Shown here in pieces: positions 52,699 through 60,720 of a stretch of DNA of 64,000 nucleotides (within the stretch, counting starts at the first letter, position 1; every line of letters starts with the position of its first letter). Below the pieces are notes generated by a model, which did no database searches, was not told the origin of the DNA, and saw nothing but the letters and a program-made list of their open reading frames with translations. Both the position numbers and the translations under genes were made by a program. Source of the stretch: Streptosporangium sp. NBC_01495. GTDB taxonomy: Bacteria; Actinomycetota; Actinomycetes; Streptosporangiales; Streptosporangiaceae. The stretch is from positions 3,286,001 through 3,350,000 of the forward strand of contig NZ_CP109430.1 of assembly GCF_036250735.1 (NCBI RefSeq). Reading direction: 5' to 3'.

Positions 52699-53883
52699 CT
52701 AGTGGCTGAGCGCGTGCGCGCGCTCGGTGGGGTCGGCCGGCGCGTCCGCGCCGAGGGTGACGGCGGCGGGACCGCGCCGCACGGTGCGGGCGATCAGCAC
52801 GTAGTCGATCACCGCGAGCAGGGCGAGCACGCCGCCGAAGGCGATGAGCGAGACGGTGACCATTCCGGAGGTGAGCCCGGGGGACATGGCGTCGGCGACG
52901 GTCAGCTTTCCGTTGATCAACCAGGGTTGCCGGCCGGACTCCCTGGCCAGCCAGCCGAGAATCGCCGCCACGAACGGCAGTGGGGTGATCGCCATCAGCA
53001 CGGGGTGTAGCCGGCGCCAGCGCGGCAGCCAGTACACGGTCGGCGCCAGCATGAGCACGATGAGGAGGTTGAGCAGCTCGCCGATCATGATCATGAAGCC
53101 GAGTGACAGCGTGGCCAGGCCCCCGCCGTCGAACTTGCCCGGCTGGACCGTCTCGACCACGAAGAACTGGGCGTGGCCGAAGCCGACCGTGATCAGCGAG
53201 CCGACCAGCGAGGTGATCACTCCCGTGCGGAGTGAGCTCGTGAAGAACTCCCGCTCGGCGGTGCGCCGGAACAGCTGGTACGCGCTGGCCCCCATCACCA
53301 CGAAACCGCCGGTCCACAGGCCCGCGCCGAGTACGTGCGGCAGTGCCATGATCAGCGTCGGGTTGGTGAGCAGCGCGCCGAAGTCGGTCAGGACCAGGTG
53401 GCCGTCCCGCTCCACGGCTCCGGCCGGGTTCTGCAGGAACGAGTTGGCCACCATGATCCAGAAGGCGGAGGCGTAGGCGGTCAGCGTCACCACCCAGATG
53501 CACGCCACGTGGAGCCACTTGGGCAGCCGGTGCCAGCCGAAGATCCACAGGCCCAGGAAGGTGGACTCCAGGAAGAACGCGCCGAGTGTCTCGATCGCGA
53601 GCGGCGCGCCGAAGATGTCCCCGGCGTAGTGCGAGAGGCCGCTCCAGTTCATACCGAACTGGAACTCCATCACCAGCCCGGTGAGGATGCCGAGCGCGTA
53701 GTTGATCACGTAGATCTGGCCCCAGAAGCGGGTCACCCGTTCGTGGACCGGCTTGCCGGTGACGGCGTAGCGGGTGTGCATGATCGCGATCAGGGGGGCC
53801 AGGCCCAGGGTCAGCACGACGAACAGGAAGTGGAGGCTCCCTGTCACGGCGAACTGTGTCCGGGCCAGGTCGAGCACGTCCAC
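52699..53883 (-). CDS. cydA: Cytochrome bd oxidase subunit I (CydA), Q-loop-less
   Basis: 394 residues; typical CydA has 450-520. Heme ligands and key acids are present: H18, H183, E98 and E106 in FGAPLAIETLGAFFLESTF, Met264/266 in LGFMIMIGELL, and E315 before GRQPW. After VQPGKFDGGG the sequence goes straight to the next helix, so the external Q-loop that binds quinol in other CydA proteins (about 90-100 residues) is missing; Arg before the ligand Met is replaced. The enzyme should reduce oxygen in the membrane, but its electron donor may differ from the canonical one. First gene of the operon, divergent from padR. Confidence 0.88.
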   Translation of the reverse strand: MDVLDLARTQFAVTGSLHFLFVVLTLGLAPLIAIMHTRYAVTGKPVHERVTRFWGQIYVINYALGILTGLVMEFQFGMNWSGLSHYAGDIFGAPLAIETLGAFFLESTFLGLWIFGWHRLPKWLHVACIWVVTLTAYASAFWIMVANSFLQNPAGAVERDGHLVLTDFGALLTNPTLIMALPHVLGAGLWTGGFVVMGASAYQLFRRTAEREFFTSSLRTGVITSLVGSLITVGFGHAQFFVVETVQPGKFDGGGLATLSLGFMIMIGELLNLLIVLMLAPTVYWLPRWRRLHPVLMAITPLPFVAAILGWLARESGRQPWLINGKLTVADAMSPGLTSGMVTVSLIAFGGVLALLAVIDYVLIARTVRRGPAAVTLGADAPADPTERAHALSH

Positions 53884-53906
53884 GGTCTCACCTCCGTTGT
53901 TATGTC

Positions 53907-53967
53907 TGTCTACCTATAGACACTCTACATGTAGAACGTCTACATGTAGCATGCCTATACGAGAGGT
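53907..53967. promoter_or_regulatory. Operator array between cydA and padR
   Basis: Inverted repeat TGTCTA-CCTA-TAGACA (53907-53922), then two copies of the palindrome CTACATGTAG (53925-53934 and 53940-53949), 15 bp apart; ATGT-N9-ACAT between the two fits PadR half-sites. CCTATACGAGAGGTAGG (53954-53970) is a further imperfect repeat. The region is AT-rich for this genome and contains the promoters of both divergent units. Confidence 0.65.
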
Positions 53968-53978
53968 AGGCTGACGAC

Positions 53979-54053
53979 GTGAGCGAGCGAAGCGAACGAA
54001 CCGCCGGACGCGGTGATGTAGGACCCGCTCGGCGGGTGGAGGTGACCGGGTGA
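53979..54053 (+). CDS. Possible 24-codon leader ORF coupled to padR
   Basis: GTG 53979 opens a reading frame whose peptide begins MSERSERTAGRG and ends VEVTG; its stop overlaps the padR start as GTGA. The coding sequence contains GAGCGAGCGAAGCGAACGAA, a short repeat often seen near actinomycete gene starts. It may be a translated leader or only the remains of such a repeat. Confidence 0.35.
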   Translation: MSERSERTAGRGDVGPARRVEVTG

Positions 54054-54379
54054 ACACCGACGCGCTCCGCGGTCACATGGACGCCCTGCTGCTCTCCGTG
54101 CTGGAGCACGAGCCGCTGCACGGCTACGCGATCATCGAGGCGCTCCAGGCGCGCAGCGGCGGCGCGCTGAACGTGCCGACGGGCACGGTCTACCCGGCGC
54201 TGCGACGGCTGGAGCAGGCGGGATACCTGGCCAGCGAGTGGGCCACGGTGGGCGGGCGCAAGCGGCGCACCTATCGGCTGACCTCCTCGGGACGCACGGC
54301 CCTCGCCGGCGAGCGTTCCGCCTGGCGGGAGTTCGCCGGAGTCATCGGCAGCGTCCTGGAGCCGCGCACCACCCGCTGA
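54050..54379 (+). CDS. PadR-family regulator
   Basis: 109 residues, the short (s1-type) PadR form: winged helix MDALLLSVLEHEPLHGYAII, LNVPTGTVYPALRRLEQAGYL and a wing with GGRKRRTYRLTSSGRTAL, then one dimerisation helix. Such proteins repress neighbouring genes until a ligand binds. Here it is divergent from cydABDC across an array of palindromes, and convergent with a permease-prefix-domain gene, the usual partner of this PadR type. Either or both may be its target. Confidence 0.92.
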   Translation: MNTDALRGHMDALLLSVLEHEPLHGYAIIEALQARSGGALNVPTGTVYPALRRLEQAGYLASEWATVGGRKRRTYRLTSSGRTALAGERSAWREFAGVIGSVLEPRTTR

Positions 54380-54450
54380 CGCCTCGCGGGGCCTCTTCGG
54401 CCTTTAAATTCCCCGGCGCCACGCGCGATGACCGGCGCGCGGGGCGGGGC

Positions 54451-55140
54451 TCAGGCGGTCGCGGGGGCGGGCTCGCGCCGGGTGACCCTCAGGCAGTGGA
54501 AGGCCCCGTACAACTGCAGGAGCCAGATCGCGTAGCTCACCAGCGACGCGCCCACCCCCGGCGGATAGCCGCTGAAGTCGGCCGAACCCCGCGAGCCGTA
54601 CATCAGCGCCCCGCACGATACGAGCATGACCGGCAGCATGGCCCAGACGAACAGGGCCAGGGACCGGGTGACGAGCCGGGGCCGCCTGATCCTGCGCAGG
54701 CCTCTGCGCAGCGCGAACAGCGTGAGCCCGCCGATCACCCCGATGAACATCTGGAGCATGTCCACACCGCGGGCGACCGGGACGAACCAGTCCGGCATGC
54801 TCTCGTACGCCGTCGGGGCGGAGGGAAAGATCTTCCAGATCACGCTCCACATGATCGCGGTGAGCGGCACGCTGACGAACAGCAGGGCGGCCAGCCTCCG
54901 TCCCGCCGCGTTGGACAGCTCCTCCTGGTAGCCGGGCGCGATCTCGCGGATCGACCCGAACTCCTCGACGGCGGCCCGCTCGGCCTCCTCGCGCCTCAGA
55001 CCGCCGCCCTCCAGCGCCTCGGCGGTGTCGAGCAGGCTGTCGCGCGCCTCGGTGATCATGTCGAGCTTCGGTCGCCGAGGACCCCTGAGAGTGCGGCTGA
55101 GCCCGGTCACGTAATCCTCGATGACCCCGGTGCCTGCCAT
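54451..55140 (-). CDS. Permease-prefix-domain membrane protein
   Basis: 229 residues. The first 75 (VIEDYVTGLSRTLRGPRRPK, then EARDSLLDTAEALEGGGLRR and EEFGSIREIAPGYQEEL) form the helical permease prefix domain 1, which is commonly encoded next to PadR regulators. Four membrane helices follow (about 80-215). The domain is normally fused to ABC-type permeases; this one is a stand-alone membrane protein of unknown function. The gene ends 72 bp from the end of padR (convergent). Confidence 0.85.
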   Translation of the reverse strand: MAGTGVIEDYVTGLSRTLRGPRRPKLDMITEARDSLLDTAEALEGGGLRREEAERAAVEEFGSIREIAPGYQEELSNAAGRRLAALLFVSVPLTAIMWSVIWKIFPSAPTAYESMPDWFVPVARGVDMLQMFIGVIGGLTLFALRRGLRRIRRPRLVTRSLALFVWAMLPVMLVSCGALMYGSRGSADFSGYPPGVGASLVSYAIWLLQLYGAFHCLRVTRREPAPATA

Positions 55141-55306
55141 GTGCTCTCCAGTCGCCCGATTTCCATCCAGGGTATGCGTTTCCCATCCTGGCCTCCCGTC
55201 CGGGACCGGCGCATCGGGGACGACCCTGAGAACACCCCGAGCCGACCTACGCCCACCTGCGAATACGCTCGAACCCAGCGACACCGGCGGGAGGGAAGGT
55301 TTTGTC

Positions 55307-56143
55307 GTGAGGATCAGGGACCTTGAGGTGCGGGAGGGCACCCTGGCCAACGGCCTGCCCTACTACGCCTTCGGCGACGGCGCGCCGCTCGTCGTGCTGC
55401 GCTGGTTCACCCCCGCCCACACCAACCCGACCGGGGTGGCGCGCGGCGTGGAACTGCGGGTGCTGGCCCCGCTGGCCCGCCACTTCCGGGTGTACGCCGT
55501 CGGCCGCGCTCCCGGCATGGTCCTCGGAACCACCATGGCCGACATCGCCGCCCGGCACGCAGAGGCCCTCCGCGCGGAGTTCGACGGACCCGTCGACGTG
55601 ATGGGCCTGTCGTCGGGGGGTTCGGTGGCGCTGCAGATGGCGGCCGACCACCCGGACGTGGTCCGCGCGCTGGTCGTGGCCGGTGCGGCGCACAGACTCA
55701 CGCCGCGCGTCAGGCGGCTCCAGCGCCGCTACACCGAGGCGGTCGCCGCCGGGCGGCGCGGCCTGCAGCACCAGGCGGTCACGGCCGCCGCCTCGCCCGC
55801 CGGGCGGGCCCTGGCCGGGGCGCTGCTGTGGCTGCTGGATCCGCTGGCACGCCCCGACGACCCTAGCGACATGCTCGCCTTCGCCCGCGCGGAGGAAGGG
55901 TTCGACCTGACCGGCCGCCTCGCCGACCTCGTCGCCCCCACCCTGATCATCGGTGGCGAGAAGGACTTGGACTACCCGGTCGAGCTCTTCAGGGAGACCG
56001 CCGAGGGCGCCCGCGACGGCCGCCTGATCACCTATCCCGGCCTCGGCCACCTGGGAGCCTTCCGCAGCAGGCGGTTCGCCGGAGACGTCGCGACCTTCCT
56101 GGCGGGAACCGGCCCGGGGGAGACCACCCGCCCGATCTCCTAG
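55307..56143 (+). CDS. Alpha/beta hydrolase
   Basis: 278 residues. Nucleophile elbow DVMGLSSGGSVALQMAADHP (Ser in GLSSGG), acid in IIGGEKDLDYP and His in YPGLGHLGAF, a complete catalytic triad of the common esterase type; oxyanion region LRWFTPAHTNPTG. Substrate unknown. GTG 55307 is chosen because GCGGGAGGGAAGG lies directly upstream. Confidence 0.88.
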   Translation: MRIRDLEVREGTLANGLPYYAFGDGAPLVVLRWFTPAHTNPTGVARGVELRVLAPLARHFRVYAVGRAPGMVLGTTMADIAARHAEALRAEFDGPVDVMGLSSGGSVALQMAADHPDVVRALVVAGAAHRLTPRVRRLQRRYTEAVAAGRRGLQHQAVTAAASPAGRALAGALLWLLDPLARPDDPSDMLAFARAEEGFDLTGRLADLVAPTLIIGGEKDLDYPVELFRETAEGARDGRLITYPGLGHLGAFRSRRFAGDVATFLAGTGPGETTRPIS

Positions 56144-56247
56144 CCCCGGCTCTTCGTACCGTCCCCCGGCTCTTCGTACCGTTCCTCGGCCCGGCTACGG
56201 GTCCGCCGGCCGGACCACCGCGGGCCGCGCGGTTTTGCGAAAGGGGC

Positions 56248-57309
56248 TCACCCGTGGTCGGGGGCGCGCCACAGGGACCACCAGCGCAACCCCAGACGCG
56301 CCCCGCGCGGGACGACGGCGAGTGCGCAGCCGCTCATCCGCAACCCCTCGGGATGGCGGATGCCGGTGAAGAGGCAGGTGCTGAGGTCCAGGTCGGCGAG
56401 TTCCAGCTCCTCGGCGTCCACCTCGTGCAGCGAGGTCACCCGGGCGCCGTCCCGGCCCCGTACCGTGGCGGGGCCGTGCAGGGTCGCCCCCTCCAGGTCG
56501 GCCTCGGCGTCGTCGAGCCGGACGGTGAGCCGCCCGCCCACCTCCAGGCGCCGCAGGTCCACCGAGCACCCGCCCGTCGTCACATCGAGGCCCTTGCCCG
56601 CCCACGCCCCGGCGAGGGTCAGGTGGCGGCCGACCGAGATCGGGGCGAGGTAGCCGCCCGAGGAGAAACGCGCCCCGTCGAACCCGGCCAGCCCGCCGAA
56701 ACTCGTCTTGCGGAAGGACACCGTACGGCGGAACCTGCACCCCCTCAGGGTCGCGTCGCCCGCGAAGCCGGTGCCGTCGAAGGTGACGAAGCCATGGAAG
56801 TCGGCGTTCTCGAACGACGCGGTCCGGTTGAAGAGGGCCCCTCCGAACAGGGCGTCACCGTCGATGGAGACCCGGTCGAAGGCCGCGTGCCCGGTGATGG
56901 CGACACCGTGCAGGGACAGCCCCCGGTCGAACCTGGCCTCCCTGAAAGAGGCGTTGCGCGCGAAACGGGCGTTGAAGAACGAGGCGAGGCGCCGGAAGTG
57001 CGCGTGGTCGAACGAGACGTCCCCGCCGAACGCGATGTCGCCGAAGCGCACGCTCTCGGGAAAGGTCGCCCAGTCGAACCGGGCCCGGCCCAGGCGCCCT
57101 CGGGTGGCGGTGAGGATCCGCTCCAGCAGATCCCTGCCGACGACGGTGGCCCGCAGGTCGACGGCGGAGCCGGGGGAAAGGCCGTGGACGACCTCGTCGA
57201 GCTCGGCGGTGTCCAGATGGGCCAGGCAGCGCCCGTACGGCTGCCGCGCGGATCCGGCGCACTCCGGGGAGGCGGCGCAGGTGACCCAACCCACGTCCAG
57301 AGTTCTCAT
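56248..57309 (-). CDS. Pentapeptide-repeat protein
   Basis: 353 residues. After a Cys-containing N terminus (GWVTCAASPECAG, YGRCLAHLD) the protein is built from five-residue repeats with Phe at the centre, for example ARFDWATFPESVRFGDIAFG and FFNARFARNASFREARF, which form a right-handed beta helix. Later coils are less regular. Some relatives mimic DNA and protect gyrase, but that cannot be claimed here. ATG 57309 is far better than an upstream in-frame start, which adds unrelated residues. Confidence 0.85.
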   Translation of the reverse strand: MRTLDVGWVTCAASPECAGSARQPYGRCLAHLDTAELDEVVHGLSPGSAVDLRATVVGRDLLERILTATRGRLGRARFDWATFPESVRFGDIAFGGDVSFDHAHFRRLASFFNARFARNASFREARFDRGLSLHGVAITGHAAFDRVSIDGDALFGGALFNRTASFENADFHGFVTFDGTGFAGDATLRGCRFRRTVSFRKTSFGGLAGFDGARFSSGGYLAPISVGRHLTLAGAWAGKGLDVTTGGCSVDLRRLEVGGRLTVRLDDAEADLEGATLHGPATVRGRDGARVTSLHEVDAEELELADLDLSTCLFTGIRHPEGLRMSGCALAVVPRGARLGLRWWSLWRAPDHG

Positions 57310-57470
57310 GTTCCAGTGATACCCGCAGACGGCGGGACAAGCGACTTCTAAGTCAAGGAAAGCCATATCTGGCCGGGCTGGATAGCCATTAAGTGCCAAG
57401 ATTCGCGATTTCACCCTCTATCCAGTTACATGTGAGCGTTCGGCAGTGCGAGGGGCCTTAGCTCCGGTTC

Positions 57471-57761
57471 ATGCGTGCTTTGTCCCGGGCGTTCGCCGCC
57501 CTCGTGGCCGCCGGCCTCGCCACCACCGGCGTCGCCGCCCTCGCCTCAGCCCCGGCCCTGGCGGCACCGGGCACCGTCGTCATCAGCCAGGTCCACGGCG
57601 GTGCCGCCATCACCGAGCTGACGCCCGCCCTACGGGGTTCGAGGCGGCTGCGGGGCCGGTGCCATGCGCCGGAGAAGTTCTATGGCATCCTTCCTCTTCG
57701 CGTCAGGGGCACCGTCGCCGAGGAACTCTCGCAGCTCATGATCCACTTGGCGTTTTCTTGA
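57471..57761 (+). pseudogene. Truncated secreted protein (lamin-tail-like N terminus)
   Basis: Signal peptide (RAFAALVAAGLATTGVAALA, cleavage after ALAA) followed by PGTVVISQVHGG, which is how many secreted lamin-tail-domain proteins begin. After GG the sequence (AAITELTPALRGSRRLRGR) loses all similarity and the frame ends soon, so only about the first 45 residues of the original protein remain. 57762-57966 shows no gene. Confidence 0.5.
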
Positions 57762-58025
57762 CGGCAGAACGAACGTTCTCCAGCTTGGTGGAACGGCTGG
57801 TAAACGAGGGTTCTCCAGCCGGGGGTTACATAACGGTGAGGTCAACAGGGCTCTGGGCTACGTATATTCGGCACGAAGCCGACCGTACAGGCCTCTTGCC
57901 CCCTCACATCGTCACCGTATCCCCAACCGTCACCGGCCCCCGCCACGGCACAACGGGGGTAAGGAAATGACCACGTCCGCCGACGCGGCCGTCACGACAG
58001 ACCACCACACGGCACTCGCGGGAGC

Positions 58026-58832
58026 CGATCCCGCCGGGCGACAGCGATTCGCCGGCAGATGTCCGCCATCACCGCCGGCGACCTGAGCCTGCGCCTGCCC
58101 ACCCCCGCGGGCAGGGACGAGATCGCCCGGCTGGCCCGTACCGTCAACCAGACCCTGACCATGCTGGAGGAGGCGATGAGCAAGCAGCGCCGGTTCACCT
58201 CCACCACCTCCCACGAACTCAGGACCCCGCTCGCCGGGCTGCGTGTCCAGTTGGAGGAGGCGCTGACCTACCCCGGCGACGTCGATCCGCAGGAGAGCAT
58301 CCGGGCCGCGCCGGCGGCCACCGACCGGCTGAAGACGATCGTCAATGACCTGCTGCTGATGGCCCGCCTCCATTCCGGGCAACCGGCGCTCTCCGAGCCG
58401 ATTGATCTGGGCGCACTGGTGACCGAGGAGACGGCGCCGCGGACTCCTGGCGTGCCGGTACGGATCCGGGTGCTCCCCGGGGTGTGGGTCCACGGCTCAC
58501 GGATCCAGCTGATCCGTGTCCTGGACAACCTGCTGGCCAACGCGCGCCGTCACGCGCACAGCCTCGTCGAGGTGGTTGTGGAACCGGTGTCCGGCCAGGC
58601 CGTCGTGTCGGTGAGCGACGACGGCGCCGGCATCGCGGACGCCGACCGCGAGCGCGTCTTCGAACGCTTCACCCGCCTGGCCGACGCCCGTCGCCGCGAC
58701 CCCGGCGGCAGCGGGCTCGGCCTGGCCATCTCCCGCGACATCGCGCACGCTCACCACGGATCCCTGCGGGTCGAGGACTCTCCCCAGGGCGCCCGCTTCG
58801 TTTTGCGCCTGCCTCTGGCGGAGTCAGACTGA
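58026..58832 (+). pseudogene. 5'-truncated sensor histidine kinase
   Basis: Similarity to histidine kinases starts abruptly near 58026 in the HAMP domain (AIRRQMSAITAGDLSLRLPT) and continues intact: H-box FTSTTSHELRTPLAGLRVQL, N-box LDNLLANARRHAH, DDGAGIAD and GGSGLGLAISRDIAHAHHG. The signal and membrane helices are missing. Upstream, a well-formed ribosome binding site and ATG (57967) open a different frame that stops at 58086, as if two genes were joined by a deletion. A 257-residue cytoplasmic product from ATG 58059 is conceivable but would lack a sensor. No response regulator gene is adjacent. Confidence 0.65.
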
Positions 58833-59268
58833 CGCGAGCTTGAACTCGCGGCATGTTCCCACGCCCCCTGGAGGGATCGATGAGCGGCGCGAACCGGGTG
58901 TAGCTGACGTGGGAGCTGCGCAGGGTCGCTGGCCGCCCGGTGAAAATGGCGAAAAGTGCCCGCGCCCGTGGGGCGACGGCGAACGTGTGCCGGGCCGGCC
59001 GCGCGAAACCGGTGCGGACCGGCGGGAGCGAGAGTCGTGTATGTGCGGCGACTTCGACATGTCGACGATCCGACTTCTGACATGAATGCTCATCGGTCCA
59101 GGGCGCCTGAACGCGCCCGTTCGCCCATGCCGGATTTCTGCCACCGGCTTGGCGGCGAATCTACTCAAAGATGACATTGGCCGGGTTTTTGTGGCGCTTT
59201 CCCAACCATTAGGGAAACCCGGCCGTACTCTCACGGATTTTGTGGCCACCGCGACATTCGCCCGCGCG
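58833..59268. other. 436-bp stretch without a recognised gene
   Basis: Codon use and composition vary (patches near 59040-59100 and 59150-59220 are AT-richer than the average), and no reading frame shows a family match. It is probably degraded sequence, consistent with the truncated genes before it. Confidence 0.5.
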
Positions 59269-59571
59269 TCAGTGATCGTCCCAGTGCCCCTCGTGTGAAG
59301 CATGGCGATGACCGTCGTGAACGTAGTCGATGTGGCCGTTGTGCGGGATCGCCACGTGGCCGCAACCCTCACCATGCTGGTGATCATGCCTGGCGTGCTC
59401 GACATGGGTGGCCGAGTCGCACTCGTCGGTGTGGCCATCGTGGAGTCGGTGCAGGTGCCCTTCGTGAACGTAGTCGATGTGGCCGCCGTGCGGGATCGCC
59501 GCGTGGCCGCAGCCCTCACCATGCCGGTGGTCGTGTCCGGCATGTGGGTGGTGCTCGGTTGAAACAGACAT
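59269..59571 (-). CDS. Histidine-rich metal-binding protein with internal duplication
   Basis: 100 residues, about a quarter histidine. Two halves repeat: HRHGEGCGHAAIPHGGHIDY then VHEGHLHRLHDGH, and HQHGEGCGHVAIPHNGHIDY then VHDGHRHASHEGH. Each carries one Cys in GEGCGH. Related small actinobacterial proteins are found with zinc uptake systems and are taken to buffer or deliver zinc or nickel. No Zur-like box (TGAAAATGATTTTCA type) was seen; an inverted repeat ATTGTT-N12-AACAAT lies 16-39 bp before the start. ATG 59571. Confidence 0.8.
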   Translation of the reverse strand: MSVSTEHHPHAGHDHRHGEGCGHAAIPHGGHIDYVHEGHLHRLHDGHTDECDSATHVEHARHDHQHGEGCGHVAIPHNGHIDYVHDGHRHASHEGHWDDH

Positions 59572-59875
59572 GATTCCCCCTGCTGAATTGTTGTGCCAAT
59601 ACTGAACAATACCCAAGGGGATTTGGGTTTCAAAGCCGGAGAGTGCGCGGCGATTCGATCTGGACAACCATTGTCGATCGCTGTTCTGTTTTTGTATTGT
59701 TGGTTCGCGGCAGGGGGAAACATTGCATTTTTGGGAAGCGGGGATCGGGTCTGCCCGACCGGGCTGAGCACGAGCCGACCGGGCGACGCCACCCGACGAT
59801 CACCATGTCCAGACGGGGGAACGGACGGTGCCAAGGACGCGCCCTGTTCGAGGGCGGTTCGGGCCGTGTCCAGGG
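59572..59875. other. 304-bp intergenic region
   Basis: It contains the promoter side of the histidine-rich protein gene, an inverted repeat ATTGTT-N12-AACAAT (59587-59610), and an AT-rich patch at 59670-59735. The part near 59780-59875 follows the end of the MBL hydrolase gene. No gene seen. Confidence 0.5.
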
Positions 59876-60673
59876 TCAGCGGTAACGGTCCAGCTCCCAC
59901 GGGTCGTGGGCGCTGAAGACCGAGACCTCGTCGCCGTGGTCGCGGACGAGCTCGCGCAGCCGGGCCTGGGTGCCGAGTCGCAGGTCGCGGTGGACTTCCG
60001 ATCTGGTCTGCACGATGTCGAGCATGGGGTGCGGGTGCGGATCGGTCTCCAGTTCCCGGTGATAGTAGTAGGCGTCACCACAGTGCAGGAGCCAGCGATC
60101 GCCTTCATGTACGGCGACTCCGGTGTGGCCGGCGGTATGACCGCCGAGCGGGACGAGCCGGATCTCCGGCGACAGGCCCTTCGGCTGGACGGAGGTGAAC
60201 CCGAACCACTCCTCGCCCGGTTCGGGGGTGTAGGGAACCCACTTCGGGTTGTGTGCCCAGTGGGCGGGGCGGTAGCGGGGATTGGGCGCCTCGACGATCG
60301 CCGCTTCGAGCTCGGCGGCGAGGACATGGACCTGGGCGTCCGGGAAGTCGGGCAGGCCACCGCTGTGGTCGACGTCGAGGTGGGTCACGATGATGTGGCG
60401 TACGTCGTCGGGTGAATATCCCAGCAGGGCGATCTGGCGTACGGCGGTCTCCTCCTCGGCCAGTACGGGCTGAACCATCTCGACCCAGTCGGTGTCGAGG
60501 GTGCCGCCCGGGTTGCGGACATTGTCGAGGCCGAGGCCGGTCTCGATGAGGACCAGTCCGTCGGAGTCGGTCTCGACCAGCAGGCAGTGGCTGACGGCGT
60601 GTGCGGGAAGCGGGCCGTCGTAGGTCGCCTCGATCTGCCGTACGGACCCGCAGTTGAGGTGGTGGATGTTCAT
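59876..60673 (-). CDS. Metallo-beta-lactamase-fold hydrolase (lactonase-like group)
   Basis: 265 residues. THLDVDHSGGL (H98, D100, D102, H103) takes the place of the HxHxDH motif, with Asp instead of the second His; the remaining ligands are in LGGHTAGHTGVAV, LLHCGDAYYYH and VFSAHDPWEL. The overall layout (HHLNCGS start, late GDA and SAHD) is that of the AHL-lactonase-like branch of the superfamily, but members hydrolyse many esters and lactones. The start at 60673 is almost leaderless with respect to a MerR-type promoter read from the divergent region. Confidence 0.82.
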   Translation of the reverse strand: MNIHHLNCGSVRQIEATYDGPLPAHAVSHCLLVETDSDGLVLIETGLGLDNVRNPGGTLDTDWVEMVQPVLAEEETAVRQIALLGYSPDDVRHIIVTHLDVDHSGGLPDFPDAQVHVLAAELEAAIVEAPNPRYRPAHWAHNPKWVPYTPEPGEEWFGFTSVQPKGLSPEIRLVPLGGHTAGHTGVAVHEGDRWLLHCGDAYYYHRELETDPHPHPMLDIVQTRSEVHRDLRLGTQARLRELVRDHGDEVSVFSAHDPWELDRYR

Positions 60674-60720
60674 GGTTGATAGCATGCGACTTGAAGCGTG
60701 CTTCAAGTCAAGGAGGTGTG
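60674..60720. promoter_or_regulatory. MerR operator and overlong-spacer promoter
   Basis: ACTTGAAGC-GT-GCTTCAAGT (60689-60708) is a perfect 9-bp inverted repeat. On the minus strand it lies between TTGACT (-35) and CATGCT/ATGCTA (-10) with 19-20 bp between them, the long spacing at which MerR proteins activate. The promoter points into the MBL hydrolase gene. On the plus strand AAGGAGGTG (60710-60718) is the merR ribosome binding site. Confidence 0.8.
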
